A stretch of DNA of 64,000 nucleotides, taken from Microbacterium sp. LKL04 (GTDB lineage Bacteria; Actinomycetota; Actinomycetes; Actinomycetales; Microbacteriaceae). The position numbers and the translations under genes are program-made. Positions 21,421-30,870 of the stretch are shown in pieces. The notes beneath the pieces were generated by a model. That model had not been told where the DNA came from. It searched no databases and was given only the letters and a program-made list of their open reading frames with translations. Position 1 is the first letter of the stretch. Each line of letters begins with the position of its first letter. Where the stretch lies: positions 2,108,001 to 2,172,000 of the forward strand of contig NZ_LT627736.1 in the NCBI RefSeq assembly GCF_900102005.1, given 5' to 3'.

Positions 21421-21820
21421 CGGCCACTTCCTTCACGATTCGGGCGTCGGTCGACAGGGCCTTCGCGGGGTTCTCACGATTCTTCATGCGCCGGACCCTC
21501 AGGAATCCGAGGAGCGCGGCGATGACGACGAGCAGCAGTCCGAGCACGACGAGGATGAGGGATGCCAGCCACGGCGCCATCCACGACGACAGCCCGATAA
21601 TGGTGAACGCGCCGATCGCCGGCAGCGTCCAGAAGAGGAAGAAGAGCGCGAGGACAAACCACAGCGCGACGACGCCGGCATCCTTACCCGTGCGGGTCGC
21701 CCACGCCTTCGCCGCGTTGATCTCGGCGACGATCAGGTTCTTGACGAGCTCGGGCAGCTCACCGACGAGGCCGAGGAGGCTCTCGTCGCGCCGATCCCGG
21801 AATCCGCGGGGCGTGCTCAT
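21410..21820 (-). CDS. Phage-holin-family (Actinobacterial Hol-Hol) membrane protein
   Basis: This 136-residue protein has two long membrane helices (about 48-75 and 80-105) after an amphipathic LLGLVGELPELVKNLIVAEINAAKAW segment. It matches the 'phage holin family' proteins that are chromosomal in actinobacteria and unconnected to phages. The ATG at 21820 overlaps the stop of the YtxH-like gene as ATGA. No phage genes are nearby, so lysis is not implied. Confidence 0.85.
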   Translation of the reverse strand: MSTPRGFRDRRDESLLGLVGELPELVKNLIVAEINAAKAWATRTGKDAGVVALWFVLALFFLFWTLPAIGAFTIIGLSSWMAPWLASLILVVLGLLLVVIAALLGFLRVRRMKNRENPAKALSTDARIVKEVADEF

Positions 21821-22242
21821 GACGCGGACGAGGACTTCTTGCGGGAGCCGCCGGTCGAGCCGGAGCTGCGGGTCGACGACGAACCGCCCGTCGCCTTCTT
21901 CGCGGAGCTCGACACGGCGTCGGCGGTGGTCTCGGCGGCATCCTTCACGTCGTCGGCCGCATCCTTGGATGCGTCGAGCGCCGCGTCGAGCTTCTCGCCG
22001 GGCGTGCCCGATGTCGTTGCGGCCCGGGTGACCTTGACGGCGCCGTTCCACAGGACGCTCGGCAGCGCGAAGGCGGCCGACTTGCCGAACTCCGTGACCT
22101 TGTCGACCTGCTTCTGGACGGCAGGTGTGTTGTACACGCGCAGGTACGCGTCCTTGATCTGCTCGTAGCGCTGACGGCCCGCGCGGGCCCCGAGGACGTA
22201 GCCGGCGGTGAGTCCGACGACGATTCCGATCTTGCCCTTCAT
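21817..22242 (-). CDS. YtxH-like stress/envelope protein
   Basis: This 141-residue protein starts with a glycine-rich membrane helix (GKIGIVVGLTAGYVLGARAGRQRYEQI), as in YtxH-domain proteins, followed by a long amphipathic helix. It ends in a serine/threonine/lysine low-complexity tail (about 112-141). It leads the three-gene envelope operon. YtxH proteins are general-stress associated in firmicutes; the role here is unproven. Confidence 0.85.
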   Translation of the reverse strand: MKGKIGIVVGLTAGYVLGARAGRQRYEQIKDAYLRVYNTPAVQKQVDKVTEFGKSAAFALPSVLWNGAVKVTRAATTSGTPGEKLDAALDASKDAADDVKDAAETTADAVSSSAKKATGGSSSTRSSGSTGGSRKKSSSAS

Positions 22243-22330
22243 GGCGATTCCTCACGTTCGAAGCGATGTGGTGCCGAGCACCCAGCGTATCGGCGCATTC
22301 CGTTCGCGGCATCCACCCTTGACAGGGGGC

Positions 22331-23752
22331 TCAGGTCGAGGCACCCTCGCCGTCGGCATGCCACAGCAGCCCCGATCGGATGCGTTCCGCCTCGGTCTTC
22401 GCGTCGGCCGCGACCCTCGCGAGGCCGGTGCCGTCGATCCAGGCGCCGACGACACCCAGACGCTCGTTCGTCCGGGCGGCGCGGCGCGCATCGTCGCGCG
22501 CCGGCGACAGCGCCGAGGAGGGCAGGGCGCGGGGCCACCGCGCTCGATGCGCGGCGCGAACGGTGGGAGCGTCGACGCCGAGGAGCTCGCGCACCGCCGC
22601 CGTCGCTGTGGCGATCGCGGCGGCATCCGGCTCCCCGCTCGCGGGGAGCGTCACCCGCACGACGTGCGGGTCGCCGGCCGCGTGCGGCCAGGTCGCGGTC
22701 GCGTGCACGACCGCGAGGGCTGCGGCCTCGCCCGGTACGGCGTAGAGCGCATGACCTCGCGGCCGGGTATCGAGGGAAGGATCGTCGAGCACGAGGGTCA
22801 CGACGTCGACGTCGTCGGGAGAGAGGGGCGCGCCGTCGAGGCCGCCCACATGGGGTGCGAGCAGGCGCCGCGCGGGACGCTCCGGGGTCGCGACGATCAC
22901 GGCATCGACCTCGAGATCCCCGCTCTCGTCGCCGGCGTTCCACGACACCGACCACCCGGATCCCGCGGCAGCGAGCGAGCCGGCCTCGGTACCGGTGCGG
23001 ACATCGACCTCGAGGTCGGCCAGACGTTGCGCGAGCGCATCGACGAACGCCGACATGCCGCCGTCGATGGTCGCGCGGGAGGGACGGGAATCGGCATCCG
23101 TGTCGGGGAGCTGCTGGGCGACGGCTCCGGACAAAGAGCCCGTCCGGGTGAGTGCCGAGTTGAGGCCGCGCGCGGCGCGGTCGACGTCGACCTGCTCGGG
23201 CGGTACTCCGTGGACGCCGTACGTCAACGGCGCGACCATCCGATCGAGGACCCGGGACCCCATGCGCGTGCGGACGAGGGCGCCGAGGTTGCGCTCGGCT
23301 CCGATCGTCAGCGGCGGTCGCAGACGATCGACGTACGCGCGCCACGATCCGCGCGCGCCGATGATCCGGGTCACGCGGGCGTCGAACGGGTTGGCCGGGA
23401 TGCCGAGGATCGACGCTGCCGGCAGCGGTGCGACGCCGTACGGACCGGCGACCCAGGTGTCGGCATCCCGCGCGGGGACGACGGAGTCCTGCAGCCCCAG
23501 CTCGTCGATGAGCTCGGCGAGGGCTCCCGGGGCGACGCGGAAGCCGTCGGCGGCGACATCCGTCATCCGACCGTCGAGGTCCGCGGATGCGACGATCCCG
23601 CCGAGCCGGTCGGAGGACTCGAACAGCGTCACGGAGATGCCGACCTTGGCGCACTGCAGCGCCGCGACGAGACCGGCGATGCCGCCGCCGACGACGGCGA
23701 CGCGCGCGCGGCGCGCCTGCGAGATCAAGTCGGTGGCAGCGTCGGAACTCAT
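22331..23752 (-). CDS. hemG: HemY-type FAD-dependent porphyrinogen oxidase
   Basis: This flavoenzyme oxidises coproporphyrinogen III or protoporphyrinogen IX in heme synthesis. In Gram-positive bacteria the coproporphyrin route (CgoX) is usual. The protein has the FAD Rossmann motif VVGGGIAGLVAAL, ESSDRLGG after beta-2, MSAFVDALAQRLADL and a C-terminal GAWIDGTGLARVAADA typical of the family. ATG 23752 is preferred over 23761 because GGGGGAGG lies 9 nt upstream. The sequence is unusually alanine rich. It is divergent from the HhH-GPD gene. Confidence 0.92.
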   Translation of the reverse strand: MSSDAATDLISQARRARVAVVGGGIAGLVAALQCAKVGISVTLFESSDRLGGIVASADLDGRMTDVAADGFRVAPGALAELIDELGLQDSVVPARDADTWVAGPYGVAPLPAASILGIPANPFDARVTRIIGARGSWRAYVDRLRPPLTIGAERNLGALVRTRMGSRVLDRMVAPLTYGVHGVPPEQVDVDRAARGLNSALTRTGSLSGAVAQQLPDTDADSRPSRATIDGGMSAFVDALAQRLADLEVDVRTGTEAGSLAAAGSGWSVSWNAGDESGDLEVDAVIVATPERPARRLLAPHVGGLDGAPLSPDDVDVVTLVLDDPSLDTRPRGHALYAVPGEAAALAVVHATATWPHAAGDPHVVRVTLPASGEPDAAAIATATAAVRELLGVDAPTVRAAHRARWPRALPSSALSPARDDARRAARTNERLGVVGAWIDGTGLARVAADAKTEAERIRSGLLWHADGEGAST

Positions 23753-23803
23753 GCCCTCCATCCTCCCCCACGGTCACGGGGCGGACGGTGGGAACATGGA
23801 GTC

Positions 23804-24379
23804 ATGGCCCTTCACATCACCGGCGACGAGGCCGCCGACGCGCTCCTCACCGACGAACCGCTCGCCCTGCTGATCGGGATGCTGCTCGATCAGCAGATCG
23901 CGATGGAGACCGCTTTCGCCGGTCCGCTGAAGATCCGCGAGCGGACGGGCGGTCTGGACGCCGCGCAGATCGCGGCCGCCGGCCCCGAGGAGTTCGCCGC
24001 CTCGTTCAGCCAGACCCCCGCCGTCCACCGCTTCCCCGGCTCCATGGCCGGACGCGTGCAGGCTCTCTGCCAGACCCTGGTCGACGACTGGGGCGGGGAC
24101 GCCGCCGCGCTGTGGACCCAGGGCGAGCCCGACGGCCGCACGGTCCTGAAGCGTCTGAAGGCGCTCCCGGGGTTCGGCGACCAGAAGGCGCGCATCTTCC
24201 TCGCGCTCCTCGGCAAGCAGTACGGATACACGGGTGAGGGCTGGCGAGAGGCCGCCGGCGCCTACGGCGACGAGGGTTCGTTCCGCTCGGTCGCCGACAT
24301 CGTCTCGCCCGAATCCCTCGCGAAGGTGCGCGAGCACAAGCGGGCTGCGAAGGCGGCGGCGAAGGCCGAGAAGGGCTGA
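23804..24379 (+). CDS. HhH-GPD-type base-excision DNA repair protein
   Basis: This 191-residue protein resembles DNA glycosylases of the HhH-GPD superfamily. It has a helical bundle (LLIGMLLDQQIAMETAFAGP) and the helix-hairpin-helix LKRLKALPGFGDQKARIFLALLG near residue 120. The distal catalytic Asp expected of active glycosylases is not obvious in its C-terminus, which ends in a lysine/alanine tail. The substrate base is unknown. ATG 23804 has GAACAT 6 nt upstream. Confidence 0.88.
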   Translation: MALHITGDEAADALLTDEPLALLIGMLLDQQIAMETAFAGPLKIRERTGGLDAAQIAAAGPEEFAASFSQTPAVHRFPGSMAGRVQALCQTLVDDWGGDAAALWTQGEPDGRTVLKRLKALPGFGDQKARIFLALLGKQYGYTGEGWREAAGAYGDEGSFRSVADIVSPESLAKVREHKRAAKAAAKAEKG

Positions 24380-24383
24380 GCGC

Positions 24384-24480
24384 GCACGGTCGACCCCTCC
24401 AGGGACGCACGGTCGACCCCTCCAGGGACGTCAGACGTCGCGGATACCTCGCCGCGGCGACCGTTCGTGTCCCTGGAGCC
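24384..24480. repeat. REP-like hairpin element with a 23-bp direct duplication
   Basis: GCACGGTCGACCCCTCCAGG plus GAC occurs twice in tandem (24384-24406, 24407-24429). The second copy's CTCCAGGGAC (24420-24429) pairs with GTCCCTGGAG (24469-24478). The enclosed sequence resembles two hairpin units at 40838-40970 (outer GGGACG..CGTCCC, inner CGTCG/CGACA-like arms). It lies between the convergent HhH-GPD and glyS genes and may double as a terminator. Confidence 0.7.
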
Positions 24481-24486
24481 TTCGAG

Positions 24487-25875
24487 TCAGGCGCCGCGCA
24501 GACGCGGGGCGAGGTACGAGTGCAGCTCGGACAAGGCGACGCGCTCCTGCGCCATCGAGTCGCGGTCGCGGATCGTGACGGCGTCGTCGTCGAGCGAGTC
24601 GAAGTCGACCGTGACGCAGAACGGCGTACCGATCTCGTCCTGACGGCGATAGCGGCGACCGATCGCACCGGCGTCGTCGAAGTCGACGTTCCAGCCGTTC
24701 GCGCGCAGGTCGTCGGCCACCTTGCGCGCCAGCGGCGACAGGCGCTCGTTCCGGCTCAGCGGAAGCACGGCGACCTTGACGGGCGCGAGGCGCGGGTCGA
24801 GGCCGAGGACCGTACGGGTGTCGGTGCCGCCCTTCGCGTTCGGCACCTCCTCCTCGCGGTACGCGTCGACGAGGAAGGCCATCATGGCCCGCGTCAGACC
24901 GAAGGACGGCTCGATGACGTACGGGACGTAGGTCTCACCGGATGCCTGGTCGAAGTACACGAGCTTCTGCCCGGACGCCTCGATGTGGCTCGACAGGTCG
25001 AAGTCGGTGCGGTTGGCGACACCCATGAGCTCGCCCCACTCCTTGCCCGTGAAGCCGAACCGGTACTCGACGTCGATGGTGCCGGCCGAGTAGTGGGCGC
25101 GGTCCTCCTTCGGCACGTCGAATTGCCGCATGTTCTCGGGGTCGATGCCGAGGTCGATGAACCAGTTCCAGCACGCCTCGACCCAGTGATCGAACCACTC
25201 GCCCGCCTCGGCGGGAGGCGTGAAGAACTCGATCTCCATCTGCTCGAACTCGCGGGTGCGGAAGATGAAGTTGCCGGGCGTGATCTCGTTGCGGAACGCC
25301 TTGCCGACCTGGCCGATGCCGAACGGGGGCTTCTTGCGCGATGCGGTGAGGACGTTCGAGAAGTTGACGAAGATGCCTTGCGCGGTCTCGGGACGCAGGA
25401 AGTGCAGGCCGCTCTCGTCGTCGACGACGCCGAGGTAGGTCTTCACGAGACCCGAGAACGACTTGGGCTCGGTGTACTGGCCCTTCGTACCGCAGTTCGG
25501 GCACGGGATGTCGCCGAGACCGTTCTCGGCCTTGCGACCCTTGCGGGCCTCGAAGTCCTCGATGAGCGTGTCCTCACGGAAGCGCTTGTGGCACTGCAGG
25601 CACTCGACGAGCGGGTCGCTGAAGGTGGCGACGTGGCCCGAGGCCTCCCACACGCGCTTGGGCAGGATCACCGAGGAGTCGAGGCCGACCATGTCGCCGC
25701 GCCCGCGGACGAACGTCTGCCACCACTGACGACGGATGTTCTCCTTGAGCTCGGTGCCGAGGGGGCCGTAGTCCCACGCCGACCGCGACCCGCCGTAGAT
25801 CTCGCCCGCCTGGAAGACGAACCCGCGGTGACGGGCGAGGGCGATGACTTTGTCGAGACGGGACTGCTCGGCCAC
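24487..25875 (-). CDS. glyS: Glycyl-tRNA synthetase, dimeric type
   Basis: This class II synthetase charges tRNA-Gly. The 462-residue protein has motif 1/2 elements ([44 protein letters not shown]) and a zinc-finger-like pair of CxxC motifs (CLQC, CPNC). Motif 3 is in [14 protein letters not shown], followed by the anticodon-binding domain. GTG 25875 is chosen because GGAG lies 6 nt upstream and the protein begins [19 protein letters not shown]; the 21-residue upstream extension has no homology. It is the single-chain alpha-2 type, so no beta subunit is expected. Confidence 0.96.
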   Translation of the reverse strand: MAEQSRLDKVIALARHRGFVFQAGEIYGGSRSAWDYGPLGTELKENIRRQWWQTFVRGRGDMVGLDSSVILPKRVWEASGHVATFSDPLVECLQCHKRFREDTLIEDFEARKGRKAENGLGDIPCPNCGTKGQYTEPKSFSGLVKTYLGVVDDESGLHFLRPETAQGIFVNFSNVLTASRKKPPFGIGQVGKAFRNEITPGNFIFRTREFEQMEIEFFTPPAEAGEWFDHWVEACWNWFIDLGIDPENMRQFDVPKEDRAHYSAGTIDVEYRFGFTGKEWGELMGVANRTDFDLSSHIEASGQKLVYFDQASGETYVPYVIEPSFGLTRAMMAFLVDAYREEEVPNAKGGTDTRTVLGLDPRLAPVKVAVLPLSRNERLSPLARKVADDLRANGWNVDFDDAGAIGRRYRRQDEIGTPFCVTVDFDSLDDDAVTIRDRDSMAQERVALSELHSYLAPRLRGA

Positions 25876-25916
25876 GGTGGCTCCAATGGTCGTTGTGAAG
25901 AGGGTGCGCGAGAGCG

Positions 25917-25941
25917 CGGATGCCGCAGCGCGCGGCATCCG
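25917..25941 (-). terminator. Hairpin with GGATGCC stem between DUF4870 and glyS genes
   Basis: CGGATGCCGC (25917-25926) pairs perfectly with GCGGCATCCG (25932-25941) around a 5-nt loop. It lies after the stop of the minus-strand DUF4870 gene and 42 bp upstream of the glyS start, the position of a terminator. There is no strong T-run, as is common in actinobacteria. Confidence 0.65.
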
Positions 25942-25991
25942 TCAGTCTATCGGGGCGCCCCGGCCGATCCGGCGTGGCCGGACGGCGACGA

Positions 25992-26363
25992 TCAGGAGAC
26001 GAAGCGGATGCTGAGAGGCGGCGTGTACCACTGCCCCTGGTTCGCTTTCACGGCGGCGACGACCTCGATCACGAGGGCGTAGACGCCGACAGCGGCCAGG
26101 AGGATGAACCCGATGAAGACGAACATCAGCGGGATGCAGATCAACGAGGCGATGATCATCGTCAGCTGGAAATTCAGCGCCGCTGCACTGTGCGCGCGGA
26201 CGAACGGCCCGCGCTCGCGGAAGACCAGGTAGATGATCAGGGCACCCCACGGGGAGAAGATGATTCCGCCGAGGTGCGCGAGAGTCGCCCAGAGCTTCTC
26301 GTCCTGCGGGCTGAGAGGCGGGGCGACGGCGTAGGGCGGCTGAGGAGGCGGGGGCATCGTCAT
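25992..26363 (-). CDS. DUF4870 domain-containing membrane protein
   Basis: This 123-residue protein begins with a proline-rich stretch (MTMPPPPQPPYAVAPP) followed by the DUF4870 core: LWATLAHLGGIIFSPWGALIIYLVFRERGPFVRAHSAAALNFQL, then two further membrane helices. The family function is unknown. TACGCT is 6 nt before the ATG, so it is probably leaderless. It is divergent from the flotillin gene. Confidence 0.9.
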   Translation of the reverse strand: MTMPPPPQPPYAVAPPLSPQDEKLWATLAHLGGIIFSPWGALIIYLVFRERGPFVRAHSAAALNFQLTMIIASLICIPLMFVFIGFILLAAVGVYALVIEVVAAVKANQGQWYTPPLSIRFVS

Positions 26364-26487
26364 GGCGCCAGCGTAGAGGCCCGCCGGCTGGTGACCGACC
26401 TCGTCACGCGGCTGGAGTAACCGATACGTTCGTAGCGGGCATGTTGACCGTGCCGCACACAGACATCGAGACTCGGGGGAATCACAT

Positions 26488-27945
26488 ATGGACGCACTCG
26501 TCACGGGCGGGGCAGTCGTCATCGGCGCGATCGCCGTCGTCGCCGTCATCGTCTTCATCATCATCTTCATGGTCGTGCTGCGCGCCTGGTACAAGGTCGC
26601 CAAGGCCGACCAGGCGCTCGTCATCGTCGGACGCAACCAGAAGAACGCGTCGGGCGACTCGTCGCGCATCTCGGTCATCACCGGCGGCGGCGCGCTCGTC
26701 AACCCGCTGACGCAGCGCGCCGAGATGATCTCGCTGCGCGCGCGGCAGATCAAGATGGAGCCGACAGCCCAGTCATCCACCGGCGTCACGGTCAACGTGA
26801 GCGGTGTCGCCCTCGTCAAGATCGGTTCGGACCCCGAACTCGTCCGGCGTGCGGCCGAGCGCTTCCTCTCACAGGACGGCGCGATCGAGCAGTTCACCAC
26901 CGAGCAGCTCGAGGGCGCGCTCCGCGGGGTCGTCGCGACGCTGACCGTCGAGCAGCTCATGAACGACCGGCAGAAGCTGTCGGATCAGATCGCCGACGGC
27001 ATCAAGAGCGACCTGCTGTCGCAGGGCCTCATCCTCGACTCGTTCCAGATCCAGGGCGTCACCGACAAGAACGGCTACATCGACGCCCTCGGTGCGACCG
27101 AGGTGGAGCGCGTCCGTCGCGAGGCCGAGGTCGCCCGCATCAACGCAGCCCGCGAGGTGAAGGCACGGCAGATCGCCACCGACGAGGCGAACCTCATCGA
27201 GCAGACGGCGTACGACAAGAACTCCGCCGCGGCCGCGGCCGAGGTCGGTCGTGCCCGCGCCGAGGCGGAGCAGGCTGAGGCCCTCGCCCGCGCCGAGCGC
27301 GAGCAGGCCGTCCTCCTGCAGCAGGCCGAGAACCGCCAGGCGCAGCTCGACGCCGACGTCAAGAAGGTCGCCGACGCGTCGCTCTACGAGCGTGAGCGCT
27401 CGGCCGACGCAGACGCGTACACGCAGGTCAAGGCCGCTGAGGCCCGGGCGCGGATCGCGGCTCAGGAAGCCGAGGCCACGCGCCTGCGCGCCGAGGCCGA
27501 CGCGGCCGCCGTGCGACTCGAGGGTGAAGCGCGCGCTGCGGCTCTCACTGCCGAGGCACGCGCGCTCGCCGAGAACCAGCAGGCGCTGCTCGCACAGCGC
27601 GCGATCGAGTCGCTCGTGCCCCTCATGACCGAGTTCGCCCGCGGCTTCGACAAGGTCGGCTCGATCACGGTGCTCGGCGGCGAAGGGGCCTCGAGCCACA
27701 TCGCCGGCGAGAGCGCCTCGAGCATGCGCGCGACCTTCGACGCCGTTCAGGCAGCCACAGGCATCGACCTCCGCGGGATCATCCAGGGCCAGGCCACCGG
27801 CCGCGGCATCGCCCAGGGATTGCAGAACGAACAGGGGCTGCAGAACGAGCAGGATGCCGCGCCGCTGCGCCGTCGGACGGCAGAGCCGGCGTCCGCCGCT
27901 GAGACGGCCGCTCCCGCCGACGCACCGTCTCCGGACGCCGTGTGA
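26488..27945 (+). CDS. Flotillin-like SPFH-domain membrane scaffold protein
   Basis: This 485-residue protein anchors in the membrane by an N-terminal hydrophobic segment (about 5-35), followed by an SPFH/band-7 domain (about 40-190). A long alanine/glutamate-rich coiled coil (about 210-380) carries the EAEA-type repeats of flotillins. Flotillins organise membrane microdomains. The C-terminus (about 430-485) is low-complexity and contains an immediate duplication, GLQNEQGLQNEQ. Its TGA overlaps the GTG of the next gene, so a YcxB-like membrane protein is co-translated, unlike the NfeD partner of many flotillin operons. Confidence 0.92.
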   Translation: MDALVTGGAVVIGAIAVVAVIVFIIIFMVVLRAWYKVAKADQALVIVGRNQKNASGDSSRISVITGGGALVNPLTQRAEMISLRARQIKMEPTAQSSTGVTVNVSGVALVKIGSDPELVRRAAERFLSQDGAIEQFTTEQLEGALRGVVATLTVEQLMNDRQKLSDQIADGIKSDLLSQGLILDSFQIQGVTDKNGYIDALGATEVERVRREAEVARINAAREVKARQIATDEANLIEQTAYDKNSAAAAAEVGRARAEAEQAEALARAEREQAVLLQQAENRQAQLDADVKKVADASLYERERSADADAYTQVKAAEARARIAAQEAEATRLRAEADAAAVRLEGEARAAALTAEARALAENQQALLAQRAIESLVPLMTEFARGFDKVGSITVLGGEGASSHIAGESASSMRATFDAVQAATGIDLRGIIQGQATGRGIAQGLQNEQGLQNEQDAAPLRRRTAEPASAAETAAPADAPSPDAV

Positions 27946-28433
27946 ACACGCCGGAGGGAGGCCGGTCGCTCGTCGTCGACGAGCAGCTGGCCTCCCGCCT
28001 GGCGCGCGGATTCCTCCGTTGGCAGCTGACGCGCCCCTCGTGGATCGTGCTGATGATCCTCACTGCGCTGATCGTCGTGCTCAGCATCCTCCTCACCCTG
28101 ACCGGCAGCGACGGCGCGGCGTGGATCGGAATCGTCATGGTGATCCTGCTCAGCGTCGTCGTGATCGTGTCGTGGATGGCGGTCCACTCCTCCATCCACC
28201 GCGCGTACCCCGTCGGCTCCGCCCCGACGGCAGCGCTGACCGCCGACTCCCTGGTCGCCACGTCCGCGCTCGGGACGAGTGAGATCCGCTTCAGCGCGTT
28301 CCGCCGGGTGGATGCCGCCGGCGACGCCCTCCTGCTGAAGGTCGGGTCCACTCTGGGGCCCGTGGCCGTGATGCCTCGCGCACTCCTGTCGGAGGAGGAC
28401 GTCGCGCATCTGCGCGCCGTCTGCTCGCGCTGA
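27942..28433 (+). CDS. YcxB-like membrane protein linked to flotillin
   Basis: This 163-residue protein has two membrane helices (about 33-56 and 62-83) and a C-terminal soluble half, TADSLVATSALGTSEIRFSAFRRVDAAGDALLLKVG. That half resembles the YcxB-like domain of unknown function. It overlaps the flotillin gene by 4 bp (GTGA), so a shared membrane-associated role is likely, though none is documented here. Confidence 0.8.
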   Translation: MNTPEGGRSLVVDEQLASRLARGFLRWQLTRPSWIVLMILTALIVVLSILLTLTGSDGAAWIGIVMVILLSVVVIVSWMAVHSSIHRAYPVGSAPTAALTADSLVATSALGTSEIRFSAFRRVDAAGDALLLKVGSTLGPVAVMPRALLSEEDVAHLRAVCSR

Positions 28434-28514
28434 CGTCCCCACTCCCGATACGTCCGCGGCCGCGGGGCTGTCAACCCGGTGCCGGGCCGGCTGCCCGCTT
28501 CGTAGCGTCGAGCC

Positions 28515-29315
28515 ATGACCTTCTCTCCTCGCCGCGCCATCGTGACCGCCTCCGACTCCGGGATCGGACGGGCGACCGCTCTCGCCCTGGCCGACGCGGG
28601 AATGGACGTCGGCGTCACGTGGCACTCCGACGAGGAGGGCGCCAACGGCACGGCGGAGGAGGTGCGCCGTCGCGGAAGGAAGGCCGTCGTCGCGCAGTTC
28701 GACGCGACCGACCTCGAGTCCGTGCCCGGGGTGATCCGCCATCTCGCTGACGAACTCGGCGGCCTCGACGTCTTCGTGAACAACGCGGGCGGCGGCACCG
28801 GCGGCCCGTTCCTCGACATGGACATCGACGGCTGGCGTACGGTTGTCGGCCTCAACCTCGACGGCGCCTTCGTCGGTATGCACACGGCGGCGACCCTCAT
28901 GGCCGACTCCGGCGAGGAGGGGCGCATCATCGCCGTCACGAGCGTGCACGGCTCGCAGCCCCGCGTCGGCTCCGCCGCCTACGTCGCGTCCAAGCACGGT
29001 CTCGAGGGACTCGTGAAGACGATGGCTCAGGAGCTCGGCGCGAAGGGCATCACGGTCAACTCCGTAGCCCCCGGCGAGATCGCGACGCCCATCAACGACA
29101 TGGATGCCGAGGACGCGGAGAACACGCATCGCCCCGGCATCCCGATCCCCCGCCCCGGAAAGCCGGAGGAGATCGCCGACGTCGTCGCCTTCCTCGCCTC
29201 GCCCGCGTCGTCGTACGTGACCGGGGCGACGTGGGTGGTCGACGGCGGCATGCTCCAGATGGGCCCGCAGGCGGGCTCGCACCTGGAGTCGGACGCCTGG
29301 CGCTCCGCCGGCTGA
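28515..29315 (+). CDS. SDR-family oxidoreductase
   Basis: This 266-residue NAD(P)-dependent short-chain dehydrogenase has the motif [30 protein letters not shown] and the catalytic YVASKHG with the preceding Ser. The C-terminus [21 protein letters not shown] is typical of classical glucose/1-dehydrogenase-like SDRs. The cofactor loop has Ser-Asp in place of the usual Gly-Gly. TAGCGT lies 6 nt before the ATG. Substrate unknown. Confidence 0.9.
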   Translation: MTFSPRRAIVTASDSGIGRATALALADAGMDVGVTWHSDEEGANGTAEEVRRRGRKAVVAQFDATDLESVPGVIRHLADELGGLDVFVNNAGGGTGGPFLDMDIDGWRTVVGLNLDGAFVGMHTAATLMADSGEEGRIIAVTSVHGSQPRVGSAAYVASKHGLEGLVKTMAQELGAKGITVNSVAPGEIATPINDMDAEDAENTHRPGIPIPRPGKPEEIADVVAFLASPASSYVTGATWVVDGGMLQMGPQAGSHLESDAWRSAG

Positions 29316-29359
29316 TCCGCGGCGCGTCTCCGACACCCCGCCGGGGATAACCTGGAGGG

Positions 29360-30793
29360 ATGGCTCCGGACGACAGACGCAGACTCACCCGGATGCCACG
29401 ACAGGGCGCGATCGTCGCGGTCCTGGCGATCGCGGGTCTCGCGTCGTCGTTCATGTTCACGCTCGTCGTGCCGATCCAGTCGAAGCTCCCTGAGCTGCTG
29501 AACGCCAGTCGTGAGGACACCGCGTGGGTCGTGACGGCGACGCTCCTCGCGGCGGCGGTCTCGACGCCCATCGCGGGGCGTCTCGGCGACATGTACGGCA
29601 AGCGTCGCATCGTCCTGGTCCTGCTCGGACTCCTCATCGTGGGGTCGGTCATCGCCGCCCTCTCGCCCTCGATCGGAGGCATCATCGTCGGGCGAGCACT
29701 GCAGGGCGCCGTGACCGGGGTCGTCCCCCTCGGCATCTCGATCATGCGCGACGTGCTGCACGAGGACCGGGTGGATGCCGCGATCGCCCTGATGTCCGCG
29801 ACGCTCGGCGTCGGTGGCGCCGTCGGCATGCCCGTCAGCGCGATCATCACCGAGACGAGCGACTGGCACGTCCTCTTCTGGATGGCCGCAGGGCTCGGTG
29901 CGGTCGTCTTCGTCCTCGTCGCCACCGTCGTGCCGGCGAGCGTCCTGCGGACGGCCGGACGATTCGACTTCGCGGGCGCCGTGGGCCTCGCCATCGGCCT
30001 CACCGGCGTCCTGCTCGCGGTGTCGCGCGGCAACGAGTGGGGCTGGGCTTCGCCTGCGACCCTCGCCCTCGGCCTCGGCGGACTCGCCGTTCTGCTCGTG
30101 TGGGGCTGGTTCGAGCTCCGCATCCGCGAGCCGCTCCTCGATCTGCGGGTCGCGGCCCGGCCCGCCGTGCTGCTCACGAACCTCGCCTCGGTGGCGATGG
30201 GCTTCTCTCTCTTCGCCTCGAACGTGTCGTATCCGCAGATGCTGGAGCTGCCGGCATCCGTCGGCGGTTTCGGTCTCACCCTCGTCCAGGCGAGCTTCAT
30301 CGTCATGCCCGCCGGGCTCGTGATGATGGTGCTGTCGCCGTTCTCGGGTCGCCTCGCACGGACGATCGGTCCGCGGGTCCTGTTGATCATGGGAGCGAGC
30401 GCGCTCATCCTGGCGTACGGCTACTCGCTGCTGTGGGCGTCGGAAGTCTGGCACCTGCTGGTCGCGAACCTGCTCATCGGCGTGGGCATCGGCTTCGGCT
30501 ACGCCGGCATGCCGATGCTCATCATGCGATCGGTGCCGCAGCATGAGACCGGAGCGTCGAACGGGCTGAACGCGCTGTTCCGCTCGCTCGGCACGTCGAT
30601 CGCGGCCGCCGTCGTCGGCGCGGTGCTCGCTGCGCTCTCGGTCGACAGGGGCGGGGTTGCCGTTCCCACCCCGGCCGCGTTCCAGCTCTCGTTCGCCCTC
30701 GGACTCGGCGCCGCCGTGATCGCCCTGGGCGTCGCCCTGTTCATCCCGCAGCGCCGCGACCCGCACGAGGCGCGGCCCTCGATGCCCCGCTGA
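29360..30793 (+). CDS. MFS drug-efflux-type transporter (DHA2-like)
   Basis: This 477-residue integral membrane protein has about 13-14 helices. Motif A is GRLGDMYGKRR between helices 2 and 3, and RALQGAVTGVVPLGISIM and ATLGVGGAVGMPVSAII are the motif B/C-like regions of proton-driven multidrug exporters. The exported compound is unknown. It follows the SDR gene by 44 bp but has its own TAACCT box 6 nt before the ATG. It converges on a second MFS gene. Confidence 0.9.
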   Translation: MAPDDRRRLTRMPRQGAIVAVLAIAGLASSFMFTLVVPIQSKLPELLNASREDTAWVVTATLLAAAVSTPIAGRLGDMYGKRRIVLVLLGLLIVGSVIAALSPSIGGIIVGRALQGAVTGVVPLGISIMRDVLHEDRVDAAIALMSATLGVGGAVGMPVSAIITETSDWHVLFWMAAGLGAVVFVLVATVVPASVLRTAGRFDFAGAVGLAIGLTGVLLAVSRGNEWGWASPATLALGLGGLAVLLVWGWFELRIREPLLDLRVAARPAVLLTNLASVAMGFSLFASNVSYPQMLELPASVGGFGLTLVQASFIVMPAGLVMMVLSPFSGRLARTIGPRVLLIMGASALILAYGYSLLWASEVWHLLVANLLIGVGIGFGYAGMPMLIMRSVPQHETGASNGLNALFRSLGTSIAAAVVGAVLAALSVDRGGVAVPTPAAFQLSFALGLGAAVIALGVALFIPQRRDPHEARPSMPR

Positions 30794-30870
30794 CGGAACC
30801 GCCCCGCTGACCCAGCCCGCACCGCGGGCGACCGTCACGGGATGCAAGGGATGCCGGGCGGCACGCCGCG

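Noticed and set aside
21410..21820. Holin gene as a sign of a prophage
   Set aside because: This chromosomal 'phage holin family' protein sits in a YtxH/DUF3618 operon; no endolysin, integrase or structural phage genes are near.
25861..25991. T-box riboswitch upstream of glyS
   Set aside because: I could not find the T-box core (AGGGTGGNACCGCG-like) in this gap; only the GGATGCC hairpin is present.
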